Shown here piece after piece: positions 16,122-25,065 of a stretch of 46,051 nt of DNA. How positions within the stretch are numbered: position 1 is the stretch's first letter; every line of letters starts with the position of its first letter. The stretch comes from an uncultured Butyrivibrio sp. (GTDB lineage: Bacteria; Bacillota; Clostridia; Lachnospirales; Lachnospiraceae), in assembly GCA_945928575.1 (NCBI GenBank), contig CAMENP010000018.1, positions 1 to 46,051 on the forward strand, given 5' to 3'. The notes beneath the pieces were generated by a model. The model did no database searches and was not told the DNA's origin. It saw nothing but the letters and a program-made list of their open reading frames with translations. A program made the translations under genes and the position numbers.

Positions 16122-17225
16122 ATGGATTGGGACAGCATAATTAATCTCAGACATGAGTTGCATAAGATACCTGAGAAATCTTTTTGTGAAAAAAAGACCT
16201 CAGAAACTATCAAGAATTTTATCAAAAATAATACATCATGGAAAATAGAAGAACTGGAACATAATGCATTCGTTGTGCATTGTAAGGCTGTTAAAGCCAC
16301 GGGAACTGATGCTATTGCTTTCAGGGCGGATATGGATGCGGTATGTGCGGGCGGACATAATGAGCCGGGCCATTATTGCGGTCATGACGGACATTCTTCC
16401 ATTCTTGCGGGACTTGCGGTCAGCCTTTACGAGAACAGGAACAGACTTAACAGGGATGTGTATCTTATTTTTCAGCCGGCGGAAGAGACCGGTAAGGGAG
16501 CATTGGTCTGCCGTGATGTAATCAGAGATAAGAAAATCAAAGAGATATACGGCCTTCATAATATACCGGGATACCGGATGGGAGATGTCCTTATAAGAAG
16601 AGGTACATTTGCCTGCGCGTCGACAGGAATAGCCATAAAGTTTACCGGAACGCCAAGCCATGCGGCGTACCCGGATGCAGGACTTAACCCATGCGTCAGT
16701 CTTGCCGGACTGCTTATCGAACTGCAAAAGCTTACTGATGATATGCAGGATAACGGTGGAATAGTCATGATGACGGTCATCGGAATCGAAGCCGGAAGTG
16801 ATAATTACGGTGTGTCAGCATCGGAGGGCACATTAAGACTTACTGTGAGGGCCGAGAGAGGCATTGTATTTGATGAACTGGTATCGCAGATAGAAAATAA
16901 AGCACGCATGTATGCCGAAAGAGGCGGTTTTGATATTGAAATCGAACGCATTGAGCCTTTTCCGGCTACCGAGAATAAGGACAAATCTGTTGAGAATGTA
17001 ATAAAATGTGCCAAAAGACTGGGACTTAACGTGCAGGAACTCAAAGAACCGATGCGTTGGTCGGAGGATTTTGGATATTATCTTAAAGAATGTGACGGAG
17101 CATTCTTTGGAATCGGAGACGGAGAAAATTATGCACAGCTCCATACGGTACAATATGAATTCCCGGATGAGATAATTCAGAATGCTGTCGGGATTTTTAC
17201 GGAACTTGCATATGAAATCATCTGA
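16122..17225 (+). CDS. M20D-family amidohydrolase (N-acyl-amino acid or aminobenzoyl-glutamate hydrolase type)
   Basis: A 367-residue metallo-hydrolase that cleaves an acyl or peptide amide bond. The metal ligands and catalytic residues appear in order: FRADMDAV near residue 66, HYCGHDGHSS near 83-92, the acidic pair in QPAEETGKGA near 119, HNIPGY near 146, and a late LHTVQYEFPDE near 342. A dimerization insert is present (KFTGTPSHAAYPDAGLNP). The length is slightly shorter than the usual 380-400. No signal peptide, so cytoplasmic. It ends 14 bases before the convergent regulator gene, with no clear terminator between them. The true substrate cannot be read from sequence. Confidence 0.88.
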   Translation: MDWDSIINLRHELHKIPEKSFCEKKTSETIKNFIKNNTSWKIEELEHNAFVVHCKAVKATGTDAIAFRADMDAVCAGGHNEPGHYCGHDGHSSILAGLAVSLYENRNRLNRDVYLIFQPAEETGKGALVCRDVIRDKKIKEIYGLHNIPGYRMGDVLIRRGTFACASTGIAIKFTGTPSHAAYPDAGLNPCVSLAGLLIELQKLTDDMQDNGGIVMMTVIGIEAGSDNYGVSASEGTLRLTVRAERGIVFDELVSQIENKARMYAERGGFDIEIERIEPFPATENKDKSVENVIKCAKRLGLNVQELKEPMRWSEDFGYYLKECDGAFFGIGDGENYAQLHTVQYEFPDEIIQNAVGIFTELAYEII

Positions 17226-17239
17226 TACCGGGAAATAAA

Positions 17240-18970
17240 TCATTCAACATATAAGGGAACGAAATTTTCTATTGCCTCGCGCATCTTCGGGTGACGGATC
17301 ACAAAATGGATTGCTGGAGAGCGTCCTTTTGAAACCATTGCCCACCGGCCTTCATGTATGGTTATCCGAAGGTTTGAGAAGGTGTGGGAGGCATTCTGTG
17401 TGTATGTAAAATTCCTGTTTTGACCGGCAAATTGTTTGGTCAGTTCAATATGTTCAAGATATTCCTCATAAGTGTATCGTATATCATTTTCATAAAACAT
17501 ATCGGGAAGCGACATAAATACCGGCTGTCTGTCAAATTCTTCTCTCGTAAGGAGCGGAATGTCTATTTCGACTGCCGCATGCTCCAAGATGTTTGAAATG
17601 ATATCTTTTTCAAAGGCCAGATGAGTGATTATACGGCCCGCGTCAGTGTCAGGTACATTATGCGCAATGAGCATATTGCGAAGTTTATACTCTGTAAATG
17701 TGTAAACCGGTGGAGCGGACAGGATGCACCGTCTTTTGCCGTCTATCACCGAGTCGGAGCGTAAAAAGGCACGGAATGAGTTAGCTTGTTCACTCCGGTA
17801 TATTTCCATAAGCGGGCTGGCAAGAGAAAGAAGTTGCTCGGCACGTTTCCTGTAACATGCGACTTCATCTTTGTTCTTGGTAAAATAATAACGGCCGTCT
17901 GACTGATGTCCTTTGATCGCTTCACCGGAAATGGCGGCCTGACCCGATACTCTTAAAAAATGCATAAACACATTGTTATGTGTTCCCTTAAGGTAATAAG
18001 GGGAAATCTGGCCGGTCATATACATCGGAATGTAGCTTTCAAGTCCTAACATCATCTCATTGAACGGTCTGTCGATGTTGTGGATCATATTGAGATGAAG
18101 TCCTTTTTTGAGCATCATGCACATACCAAACATCCACTTTTTGGGAAATTCATGGTCCTTGGCCATATCTTCCATTGGCATATCACTGTACATATATACA
18201 GGTTCCGTTGATTTGGAAAGAACGGTGGCTTTAAGAAAATCAAGCTCAACATTCATCATATCATTGAGCCCTGTGCAGAATTTGGAACCCGGAAGCTGGA
18301 ACGGTACGGTCGGAACCTTAAGCTCGTTAAAATGGATTGTATTTATGTATTCATTGAGGTCAAAATCGTTGAGCTTGGATAAAAAATCACCTATGCTCTG
18401 CGAGCCGTTGTTATGGTCCGTCAGAAGCCAGTTCTTAACAGCAGTGCAAAGCTTTCGTGAGGTGTTCAGTGCATCGGGAGCGCAGCCGGTAAGCTCCGTT
18501 ATCACGGAAAGTGTGGAACCATCCGATTGCTCTTCGGCGACGTAACGGGCGACGTCCGAGGCAAAGCTTACCGGGTCTGACGGCTGTCGTTTGCCGCCTC
18601 GTATGCGGAATATGGTTGAAGAATCATAGTTAGTGTGACGGCATAATTTGGAAATATTGATATTCAAAACAGATATCAGAGTGTTGAAATTAGCGCATAA
18701 AGCGTCCTTGCCAATAATGCATATGTCATCACATTTGCAGAAAGTGTTATATATTATGTCATCATTCATGTTTTTGTGTCCGCCGGATACTGCAATTTTT
18801 GCGATTGCGTAGCACAAATTCTTAAACCCATTGGAATTGACATCGGGGGTCCTTTCTCCTGAACGATAGCGGCTTAATGTGGCCGGAGAAAGTCCGGAAG
18901 CATCGCATAACTCCTTTGCGGTACAGTCAAAAAGCTCTATGTAATAATTGAGCTGTTCATTAAATTTCAT
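17240..18970 (-). CDS. Large regulator-like protein with two helix-turn-helix motifs and an unknown C-terminal domain
   Basis: A 576-residue protein. Residues 16-41 (TAKELCDASGLSPATLSRYR) form a clear XRE-type helix-turn-helix. A second, more divergent copy sits at about 104-130 (INISKLCRHTNYDSSTIFRI). The remaining roughly 430 residues have no family I recognise; they are soluble and rich in aromatic and methionine residues, with no membrane segment or enzyme motif visible. The architecture suggests a DNA-binding protein with a large sensor or effector part. GAAAGGA precedes the start. It is transcribed alone, convergent with the amidohydrolase and divergent from the TPR operon at 19130, which it could regulate (inference). 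Confidence 0.7.
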   Translation of the reverse strand: MKFNEQLNYYIELFDCTAKELCDASGLSPATLSRYRSGERTPDVNSNGFKNLCYAIAKIAVSGGHKNMNDDIIYNTFCKCDDICIIGKDALCANFNTLISVLNINISKLCRHTNYDSSTIFRIRGGKRQPSDPVSFASDVARYVAEEQSDGSTLSVITELTGCAPDALNTSRKLCTAVKNWLLTDHNNGSQSIGDFLSKLNDFDLNEYINTIHFNELKVPTVPFQLPGSKFCTGLNDMMNVELDFLKATVLSKSTEPVYMYSDMPMEDMAKDHEFPKKWMFGMCMMLKKGLHLNMIHNIDRPFNEMMLGLESYIPMYMTGQISPYYLKGTHNNVFMHFLRVSGQAAISGEAIKGHQSDGRYYFTKNKDEVACYRKRAEQLLSLASPLMEIYRSEQANSFRAFLRSDSVIDGKRRCILSAPPVYTFTEYKLRNMLIAHNVPDTDAGRIITHLAFEKDIISNILEHAAVEIDIPLLTREEFDRQPVFMSLPDMFYENDIRYTYEEYLEHIELTKQFAGQNRNFTYTQNASHTFSNLRITIHEGRWAMVSKGRSPAIHFVIRHPKMREAIENFVPLYVE

Positions 18971-19002
18971 TTGATAAAAATCCTTTCATATATCCTTATC
19001 TG

Positions 19003-19032
19003 ATTATACATTATTTTAAATTTCAATTACAA
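19003..19032 (-). promoter_or_regulatory. Promoter of the double helix-turn-helix gene
   Basis: On the minus strand TTGTAA (19032-19027), 18 bases, TATAAT (19008-19003), 32 bases before the start codon. Confidence 0.5.
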
Positions 19033-19129
19033 CAATTTCCGTGTTGGCAAGTGACAAATCGGAAACAATAAGCACATTTACCGGGCTGTATTATATAATA
19101 AATACAATAATCTTAAGGAGAATAACTGT

Positions 19130-21442
19130 ATGAAAAATTTATTGTTACGGATTGGGGACGCATTTAAGTCCCGGTGGGGCAGGTGGATGCTTGGAATGTT
19201 CATGTCATGGGCGGTTGTTCCGGTAATTGTTAAGGCAATTATTATGTGTGCCGTAAAAAAAACACTCCCGGATTCGGCATTGATCGCAGCCAATGCCGTA
19301 GGTGTCATAATGTCGGTTATATTCGGCATATTGATGGCGTTATCGGTGGAGCGCAATAAGGTCAGGCCGTACAAAATACTGACCGGAGCAATTCTGCCGT
19401 GGATTGCCGTCAAGTACGGCGTTGAGATGCTTGGTGTTGTACTAAGGGGCGGATTGGGAACCGGTGGACTCTTTATTGCCATGGCGGTACAGGTTATTCT
19501 GGAGGCTGCACTGCTTATGTCGGCGGTGTTCATGGTACATAAGCCTGATACCAAGAAAGAAATAATATTAAATATTATAAAATGTCTGGTTATGTCGGTT
19601 GTGGGAAACGGGATAATGGCCGTTGCAGGATATGTGTCACAATATATAACAATTGCCGGAACATGGGAAAGCGCAGTTCTGTTGCTGATCGTCCGTGAAT
19701 TGATAAGATGGATAGTATATATTATTATAATTGGAATGGCATGCGGCGACGGCAAAGCAGGGGAGACATCCGGGAGAAAAATTCCCTGCATCGTATCGTC
19801 GGTTGTCTCAGCGGCAGTTGTCATAGCGGCAGTTGTTGCCGGAAGACCGGACGGATCACGCAATACGTTAAAGGTGCTTACTGACGATTACATTGTAAGA
19901 GCAAGCAATGCATATATGGCATTTGTTTCCGGCAACCCGGTCGGCTCTATGAAAGAATATGACAACATCCGCAATGAACTGGATATATGGAACTTATATA
20001 TATCGGGAGAAGAGATTCCCGAAATAAGCAGCAAGGATATACAGTCCAATGCAATGATGGCATATCTGGACATTGAACTCAACCATAATGAAGACAGACT
20101 TGAAACCATGGAAGATTATTATATCAAAGGATATATACGTGATAATGATTTTATGTTTGAACTTCTGGATGAGTATGATAACCAGCCGGAACTTACCAAA
20201 GAGCAGAAGAACCGACGTGATGAAATCATACGGTATTTTGTAACCAACGGAATATACAGAGGCGGACTTTTTAGTGCGGAGGATGTCAAAAAGAATCCTG
20301 CCGGAATGAAAAGAGCAATCAAGACGGTTCAGAATTATATGGATAATTACGATTACATAGAGTTTTTGTCCGAACCCGTGATTGGTGATATTATTTATGG
20401 CCCGGGAATCACATTTGATACCGTAATGACTGCGATGGATAAAGCTGTTGAGAACCCGGATGATTTTGTGTGGAATTTCTATGCGGTTTATTTTATAAAT
20501 ACTCAGAGAAGGCCGTCTGCGAGGGAATTTGAATATGATTATTACCCGGAGGAGACGATTGTCATGATTTGTGAGCAGCTGGAAAATATTTTTGATAAAG
20601 AATATGGTAATACGGCTTCGGATGAGAGCATTCTCGAGTTGAAAAAAATGATAATCAGGACGTATATGTTCACACTCAAGACGGATAAATGTGCGGACTA
20701 TTGTCTTGATACACTGAAAAAATATGATGACGGTTCTGTGAAACGTGACGCGGCATATGCGCTTTATACGGCAGAAAGGTATGATGAGTGCATGGCACTT
20801 GCCACGGATGATGATTACACGCTGGAATATTACGCAGCATTGTCAGCACTTGCGCTTGGTAAGAATAAGGAATCGGTTGAGTTATTTATGCCGGTGGCAC
20901 AACTCATCAAGGATAAGGAAGCTTCAGTATATGCCGATGAAATGGTTTATTCATATATATCAGCATTAGCGGATTCAGAAATCGACGAACCGGAAGAATT
21001 TGCCTCGGATGAGGTGCTCGATTTGTATTATAAAGCATATATGGATGTATACAAAGAGACATCCGCGGAAGCACTTGAAGAAGCCGTAAATCTTTCAGAA
21101 CAGATTCTCGGCAAGTATGACAATCTTGCATATGTATACTATATAAAAGGTGCTGCTTACTATGAACAGGAGAAGTATGAAGACGCGCGGCAGGCTTATG
21201 AAAAAGCAATTGAATGCAATTCTTCGGATGCCATGGTCTGGTTTGCACTGGGTGAGACGTACAGCAGGCTGGATAACAGCGAGGCCGCATATAATGCCTA
21301 CAATATGTCAGACATGTTAAGCCCTTGGTACGATTATTACAGTGATTACGAGGGTGTGGGAATCCATATGTACTCATATAAGGAACATGAGCTTGTAAAT
21401 TTACAGTCATCCCATGAAGCGGATAACGGGGAAGGAGAGTGA
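19130..21442 (+). CDS. Uncharacterised polytopic membrane protein with a large TPR-containing domain
   Basis: A 770-residue protein I cannot assign to a named family. Residues 1 to about 245 contain roughly seven hydrophobic helices, the last being IVSSVVSAAVVIAAVVAG. The remaining roughly 520 residues are soluble, acidic and helical, with tetratricopeptide-like repeats. The clearest, near residues 660-725, has AYVYYIKGAAYYEQEKYEDA and MVWFALGETYSRLDNSEAAY. AAGGAG precedes the ATG by nine bases. It is the first gene of three; the next starts eight bases after its stop. The topology suggests a membrane platform displaying a protein-binding TPR scaffold. Which side of the membrane it faces cannot be settled by eye. 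Confidence 0.75.
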   Translation: MKNLLLRIGDAFKSRWGRWMLGMFMSWAVVPVIVKAIIMCAVKKTLPDSALIAANAVGVIMSVIFGILMALSVERNKVRPYKILTGAILPWIAVKYGVEMLGVVLRGGLGTGGLFIAMAVQVILEAALLMSAVFMVHKPDTKKEIILNIIKCLVMSVVGNGIMAVAGYVSQYITIAGTWESAVLLLIVRELIRWIVYIIIIGMACGDGKAGETSGRKIPCIVSSVVSAAVVIAAVVAGRPDGSRNTLKVLTDDYIVRASNAYMAFVSGNPVGSMKEYDNIRNELDIWNLYISGEEIPEISSKDIQSNAMMAYLDIELNHNEDRLETMEDYYIKGYIRDNDFMFELLDEYDNQPELTKEQKNRRDEIIRYFVTNGIYRGGLFSAEDVKKNPAGMKRAIKTVQNYMDNYDYIEFLSEPVIGDIIYGPGITFDTVMTAMDKAVENPDDFVWNFYAVYFINTQRRPSAREFEYDYYPEETIVMICEQLENIFDKEYGNTASDESILELKKMIIRTYMFTLKTDKCADYCLDTLKKYDDGSVKRDAAYALYTAERYDECMALATDDDYTLEYYAALSALALGKNKESVELFMPVAQLIKDKEASVYADEMVYSYISALADSEIDEPEEFASDEVLDLYYKAYMDVYKETSAEALEEAVNLSEQILGKYDNLAYVYYIKGAAYYEQEKYEDARQAYEKAIECNSSDAMVWFALGETYSRLDNSEAAYNAYNMSDMLSPWYDYYSDYEGVGIHMYSYKEHELVNLQSSHEADNGEGE

Positions 21443-21449
21443 TGATGTC

Positions 21450-22259
21450 ATGATTATTTTTGCAGTTATTATAATGATTGTCCTTGCGGTAAGAACTTTC
21501 GGGTTCGGAATGTGTGCACCGGGGATTATCGGAATGACAGCCTGTGCCGCATCCGTTTTGTGCATGATATTGGCCCGGCATTCATCTAAGAAAATTATTT
21601 TTAACATAATAGCGGCAGTAACTTGCGCCGGGGCCTGTGTATGTATTGTTCTTGCCGGAAACGGTGACAGTGGAAGCGGAAGCATAAGTGACCGTGAAAA
21701 AATGCTTGCGCGTATTTCACAGACGGACGATATCGACGAGGCAGTTAAGAGGTACGATAGATACGTCAAAAAATACGGTGAAGATGAGCAGGCAAAGCTT
21801 TCACTTGCCATGGAATATATCAATGCGGATATGCAGGATGAGAGTCAGAACATCCTTATGAATGACATAAAAAACACTTCGTCAAAGGAATATTATCTTG
21901 CAAAGGTTGAGTGGGATAAACATTTTAACGGATACAATCTGGTAGGTTCCGTAATGGACTTAATGTCACAGGCAGTTGCGGATAATCCAGACTGGTCATG
22001 GGGATATGTGATTCTCGGTACGACCTATTATGAACATGGTTACCCGGAGTATGCAAAGTATTATTTTACAAAAGCATACCAGATTGATAAGACTGACGGG
22101 TATGCACCGTGTTATCTCGGAGTTATAGCATATGATAGTGGATATTATGACAATGCAACGCAGTTTTTTGACAAGGCATGGGAACTGTCCGGGGATGATG
22201 CATACCTTCAGAGCGTGATAACGTATTATAGACAATGTGTGGCTAAGGAGGTGGCATAG
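21450..22259 (+). CDS. Uncharacterised membrane-anchored TPR protein
   Basis: A 269-residue protein, second of the three-gene operon. The N-terminus holds two or three hydrophobic helices (IIFAVIIMIVLAVRTFGFG, then GIIGMTACAASVLCMIL and NIIAAVTCAGACVCIVLAG). Two TPR-like repeats follow near residues 185-255 (WGYVILGTTYYEHGYPEYAKYYF and APCYLGVIAYDSGYYDNATQFF). I start at 21450, about 12 bases after AGGAGA. An in-frame ATG at 21414 would overlap the previous gene and lacks a site. Its stop codon abuts the start of the third gene. No function is known to me; it resembles a smaller version of the first protein. Confidence 0.75.
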   Translation: MIIFAVIIMIVLAVRTFGFGMCAPGIIGMTACAASVLCMILARHSSKKIIFNIIAAVTCAGACVCIVLAGNGDSGSGSISDREKMLARISQTDDIDEAVKRYDRYVKKYGEDEQAKLSLAMEYINADMQDESQNILMNDIKNTSSKEYYLAKVEWDKHFNGYNLVGSVMDLMSQAVADNPDWSWGYVILGTTYYEHGYPEYAKYYFTKAYQIDKTDGYAPCYLGVIAYDSGYYDNATQFFDKAWELSGDDAYLQSVITYYRQCVAKEVA

Positions 22260-23720
22260 ATGAAAAAAAGCAGATTTGCGGCAGCCGTACTTGTGATCAT
22301 CTTTGTGATGGCGGCCTGTCCGGTATCGTCAAGGGCGTATCCAAGCAAGCCCGTGCAGAATTATAATCCGACGGGTGTAAAACTTTCCGTAAAAAATATC
22401 CCGCAGCAGACGACACAGCATAACGGCGCAGAAGTCATTAAAGTCGATGGAATAGAAGGCTGGGCCGATTCGGCGGGAACGGTTATCGGAACCGGCATAC
22501 AGTTTGCTGATGCAGGAATGGATTCTTTTATCAAAAATTATCATGGTTCGGCAACTCTTATGGATGCGGCGTCAACCAGTTCGCATGTAATAAAAACCGC
22601 CGGATTTATGGCAACGGCCCTCGATACAAGTGCGTATATTTATCAGATACAGGATGTGGCAAACCAGCCGTTTGCAAGCCATCCGTCCATGCAGCATATA
22701 TATGATTCAATGGCGGGAATATCGCTTGGTTCAGGCTGGGCGGGTACCCTTGGTGTGGAGCCGGCCGGATGGATCGGCTGGGGTGTCGGTTTTACCAAAG
22801 ATATGATGGGTAACAATGCGGGAGCAATCAACGGATTTCTTGATTTTGCCGAAGAACATCCGTATATAACCGCTGCGATTCTCCCGGGTTCGGATGCCGT
22901 TTCGATTTATATAAGAAATATAGAGGCATTGGATGCTGTTTCGGACGGAATCAATCAAGGAACGACCTCATTGTTTTATAATCTGTTTTATGCAGATTCA
23001 AGCCTGCCGGAATGGGATTATAATGAATATTTTATAAAACTATACAGCGACAGGGCCAATCTGTATGCCCAGATGGTAAAAGAGGGAAGGGAAAAAGAAT
23101 TTGAATGGCTTCGCGACTGGCTTATGCGAAACAATCCGTACAAGGGAAATGTAAGACTCCCGCAGCATGTTACCGCCAAAAAACCTAACATATATCTCTA
23201 TCCTGAAAAAGAAATGGAATTGACACTAATATTTGGCAACGCTGAGCGGGTGACCACATCAACTCCGGGATATGGGGCAGGCTGGACGGTGACTGCGAGG
23301 CCCGACGGAACTATCATCGATTCTGATGAAAAAGAATACGGATATCTTTTCTATGAATGTCTTACCGATAAGAGCATATTTGATACTGAAAGCGGATTTG
23401 TGGTAAGGGCGGACGCGCGTGATGAAGATTTCAGAAATATTTTGGAAAAATACGGCTTTAATGAACAGGAGATTAAAGATTTTACGGATTATTGGACAGA
23501 ATATCTGGATGACGGTACGGATTATGTGATGTACCCGGCGGATACGGATGCCGTCGATGCAGCGATGCCGCTTGAGACTTCTGTTCCGATCGATAGCAGA
23601 TACCGTATATGGTTTGGCTTCTCAAGGCAGATACCGGATGATGTAAGCGAACCGGGAATCAGCCCGATTGTAAGGAACGGATTTACGATGGTTGAATGGG
23701 GCGGCGCGGTTATAGACTGA
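22260..23720 (+). CDS. Uncharacterised exported protein, third gene of the TPR operon
   Basis: A 486-residue protein with an N-terminal signal sequence (MKKSRFAAAVLVIIFVMAAC then PVSSRAYPS). Cleavage after SSRA is likely; VMAAC also resembles a weak lipobox. Residues about 50-250 are glycine- and alanine-rich with mildly hydrophobic stretches (for example MAGISLGSGWAGTLG). From about residue 300 a second domain begins KKPNIYLYPEKEMELTLIFG and continues with GWTVTARPDGTI and YGYLFYECLTD. I have seen a similar KPxIYLYP module in other secreted Gram-positive proteins, but it has no named function I can give. GGAGG lies nine bases upstream. No catalytic motif is visible. Confidence 0.75.
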   Translation: MKKSRFAAAVLVIIFVMAACPVSSRAYPSKPVQNYNPTGVKLSVKNIPQQTTQHNGAEVIKVDGIEGWADSAGTVIGTGIQFADAGMDSFIKNYHGSATLMDAASTSSHVIKTAGFMATALDTSAYIYQIQDVANQPFASHPSMQHIYDSMAGISLGSGWAGTLGVEPAGWIGWGVGFTKDMMGNNAGAINGFLDFAEEHPYITAAILPGSDAVSIYIRNIEALDAVSDGINQGTTSLFYNLFYADSSLPEWDYNEYFIKLYSDRANLYAQMVKEGREKEFEWLRDWLMRNNPYKGNVRLPQHVTAKKPNIYLYPEKEMELTLIFGNAERVTTSTPGYGAGWTVTARPDGTIIDSDEKEYGYLFYECLTDKSIFDTESGFVVRADARDEDFRNILEKYGFNEQEIKDFTDYWTEYLDDGTDYVMYPADTDAVDAAMPLETSVPIDSRYRIWFGFSRQIPDDVSEPGISPIVRNGFTMVEWGGAVID

Positions 23721-23735
23721 TATTTGCAAATTAAG

Positions 23736-23770
23736 ACCTCCGGTCATATCATTGTTTGACCGGAGGTTTT
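23736..23770 (+). terminator. Terminator of the TPR operon
   Basis: ACCTCCGGTCA (23736-23746) pairs perfectly with TGACCGGAGGT (23757-23767) around a ten-base loop and is followed by TTTT. Confidence 0.9.
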
Positions 23771-23776
23771 GTGTAC

Positions 23777-23804
23777 TTGCATATGATTTAAGATGTGATA
23801 TAAT
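23777..23804 (+). promoter_or_regulatory. Promoter of the acetyltransferase-feoAB unit
   Basis: TTGCAT (23777-23782), 16 bases, TATAAT (23799-23804), 35 bases before the acetyltransferase ATG. Confidence 0.65.
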
Positions 23805-23839
23805 CATAAAGAACTAAATTAGCATAAAGGTGAATAATA

Positions 23840-25054
23840 ATGAATTTAAGTGAAGACTCTAAATTTACGGTCAGACCTCTGACTATAGATGATGTAGAGC
23901 AGTATAATGCATTGTTAAGATATGCATTTCAGGTTACGGAGCAGGAGCTTGCCGAGACCGGATGGAAGGACGATGAAATCCAGCAGTCCAAGTTTCCGGT
24001 GCTTGAAAGAGCAGATGTGCTGGGTTGTTTTGATGATGATGAACTTGTATCACAGTTTGCGGTATATCCACTTGATATGAATATATACGGACGTAAATAT
24101 TCCGTGGGTTTCGTGACAAGTGTATGTACATATCCCGAGTATACGGGTCATGGAATCATGAAAAATCTTATGCGCCGCGGGCTTACGCGCATGAAGGAAA
24201 ACGGTAAGTCGTTTGCGCTTCTGTACCCGTATTCCATACCGCTTTACCGTAATCTCGGATGGGAAATCATATCCAATAAGATGACATATATCGTTAAGGA
24301 TACACAGATTCCGCGTAAAATAGAAGAACCGGGATATGTTAAGCGTGTTGAATGGGATGACAAAGAATTTATGAATTTGCACACCAGATTCGCAGAACAG
24401 ACACACGGATGCCTGTACCGCAATAATCTCGCGTGGGAAGAGTACTGGAGATGGGACGAGGACGATACTTCAGTTGCTATATATTACTCTCATGACGGAA
24501 CACCGCAGGGATATATGGTATATATGATAAGCTCTGATATAATGCATATCAAAGAGATGATTTATCTTAACAGGGAGGCACAGCTTGGCCTTTGGGAATA
24601 TGTATATGCACATGATTCCATGATAGATGAGGTTCACGGCAATAACTATTACAGCGAGCCGATCGCTTTTGAACTTGATGACAGTGATATCAAGGAAACG
24701 ATACGTCCGTATGCAATGGGAAGAATAATCGATTTTGAGCAGTTTATAGGTGATTACGCATGTAACCCTAAGGGCAAGAATGTTACTATCAGATTTGATA
24801 TAGAGGATGACCTGCTTGAATGGAATAACAGGGAATTTACGGTGCGTTTTAAGAAAGGAGCATGCAGTCTTACCGAAGAAGAGCCGGATTATAGTTTACA
24901 GATGTCCATAGGAACACTTACTACACTTTTTATGGGATATAAGACGGCGGATAAATTATATAACATGCAGAAAATTATCGGCGATATTAAAGCGGTTGAA
25001 GCACTCGATAATATTCTGTATCATGAGATACCTTATGTATCGGATTATATTTAG
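23840..25054 (+). CDS. Eis-like GNAT acetyltransferase
   Basis: A 404-residue cytoplasmic protein. The first 150 residues form a GNAT fold: VRPLTIDDVEQYNALLRYAF at the start, VTSVCTYPEYTGHGIMKNLMRRGLTRM (acetyl-CoA binding region) near residues 93-119, and FALLYPYSIPLYRNLGWEI near 127-145. A second, degenerate acetyltransferase-like part and a C-terminal SCP2-like segment (about 310-400) complete the Eis layout. Eis relatives acetylate lysines or aminoglycosides. The target here is unknown and should not be assumed to be an antibiotic. It ends 11 bases before feoAB, so the two are probably one transcript. Confidence 0.85.
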   Translation: MNLSEDSKFTVRPLTIDDVEQYNALLRYAFQVTEQELAETGWKDDEIQQSKFPVLERADVLGCFDDDELVSQFAVYPLDMNIYGRKYSVGFVTSVCTYPEYTGHGIMKNLMRRGLTRMKENGKSFALLYPYSIPLYRNLGWEIISNKMTYIVKDTQIPRKIEEPGYVKRVEWDDKEFMNLHTRFAEQTHGCLYRNNLAWEEYWRWDEDDTSVAIYYSHDGTPQGYMVYMISSDIMHIKEMIYLNREAQLGLWEYVYAHDSMIDEVHGNNYYSEPIAFELDDSDIKETIRPYAMGRIIDFEQFIGDYACNPKGKNVTIRFDIEDDLLEWNNREFTVRFKKGACSLTEEEPDYSLQMSIGTLTTLFMGYKTADKLYNMQKIIGDIKAVEALDNILYHEIPYVSDYI

Positions 25055-25065
25055 AGGATAAAAAT

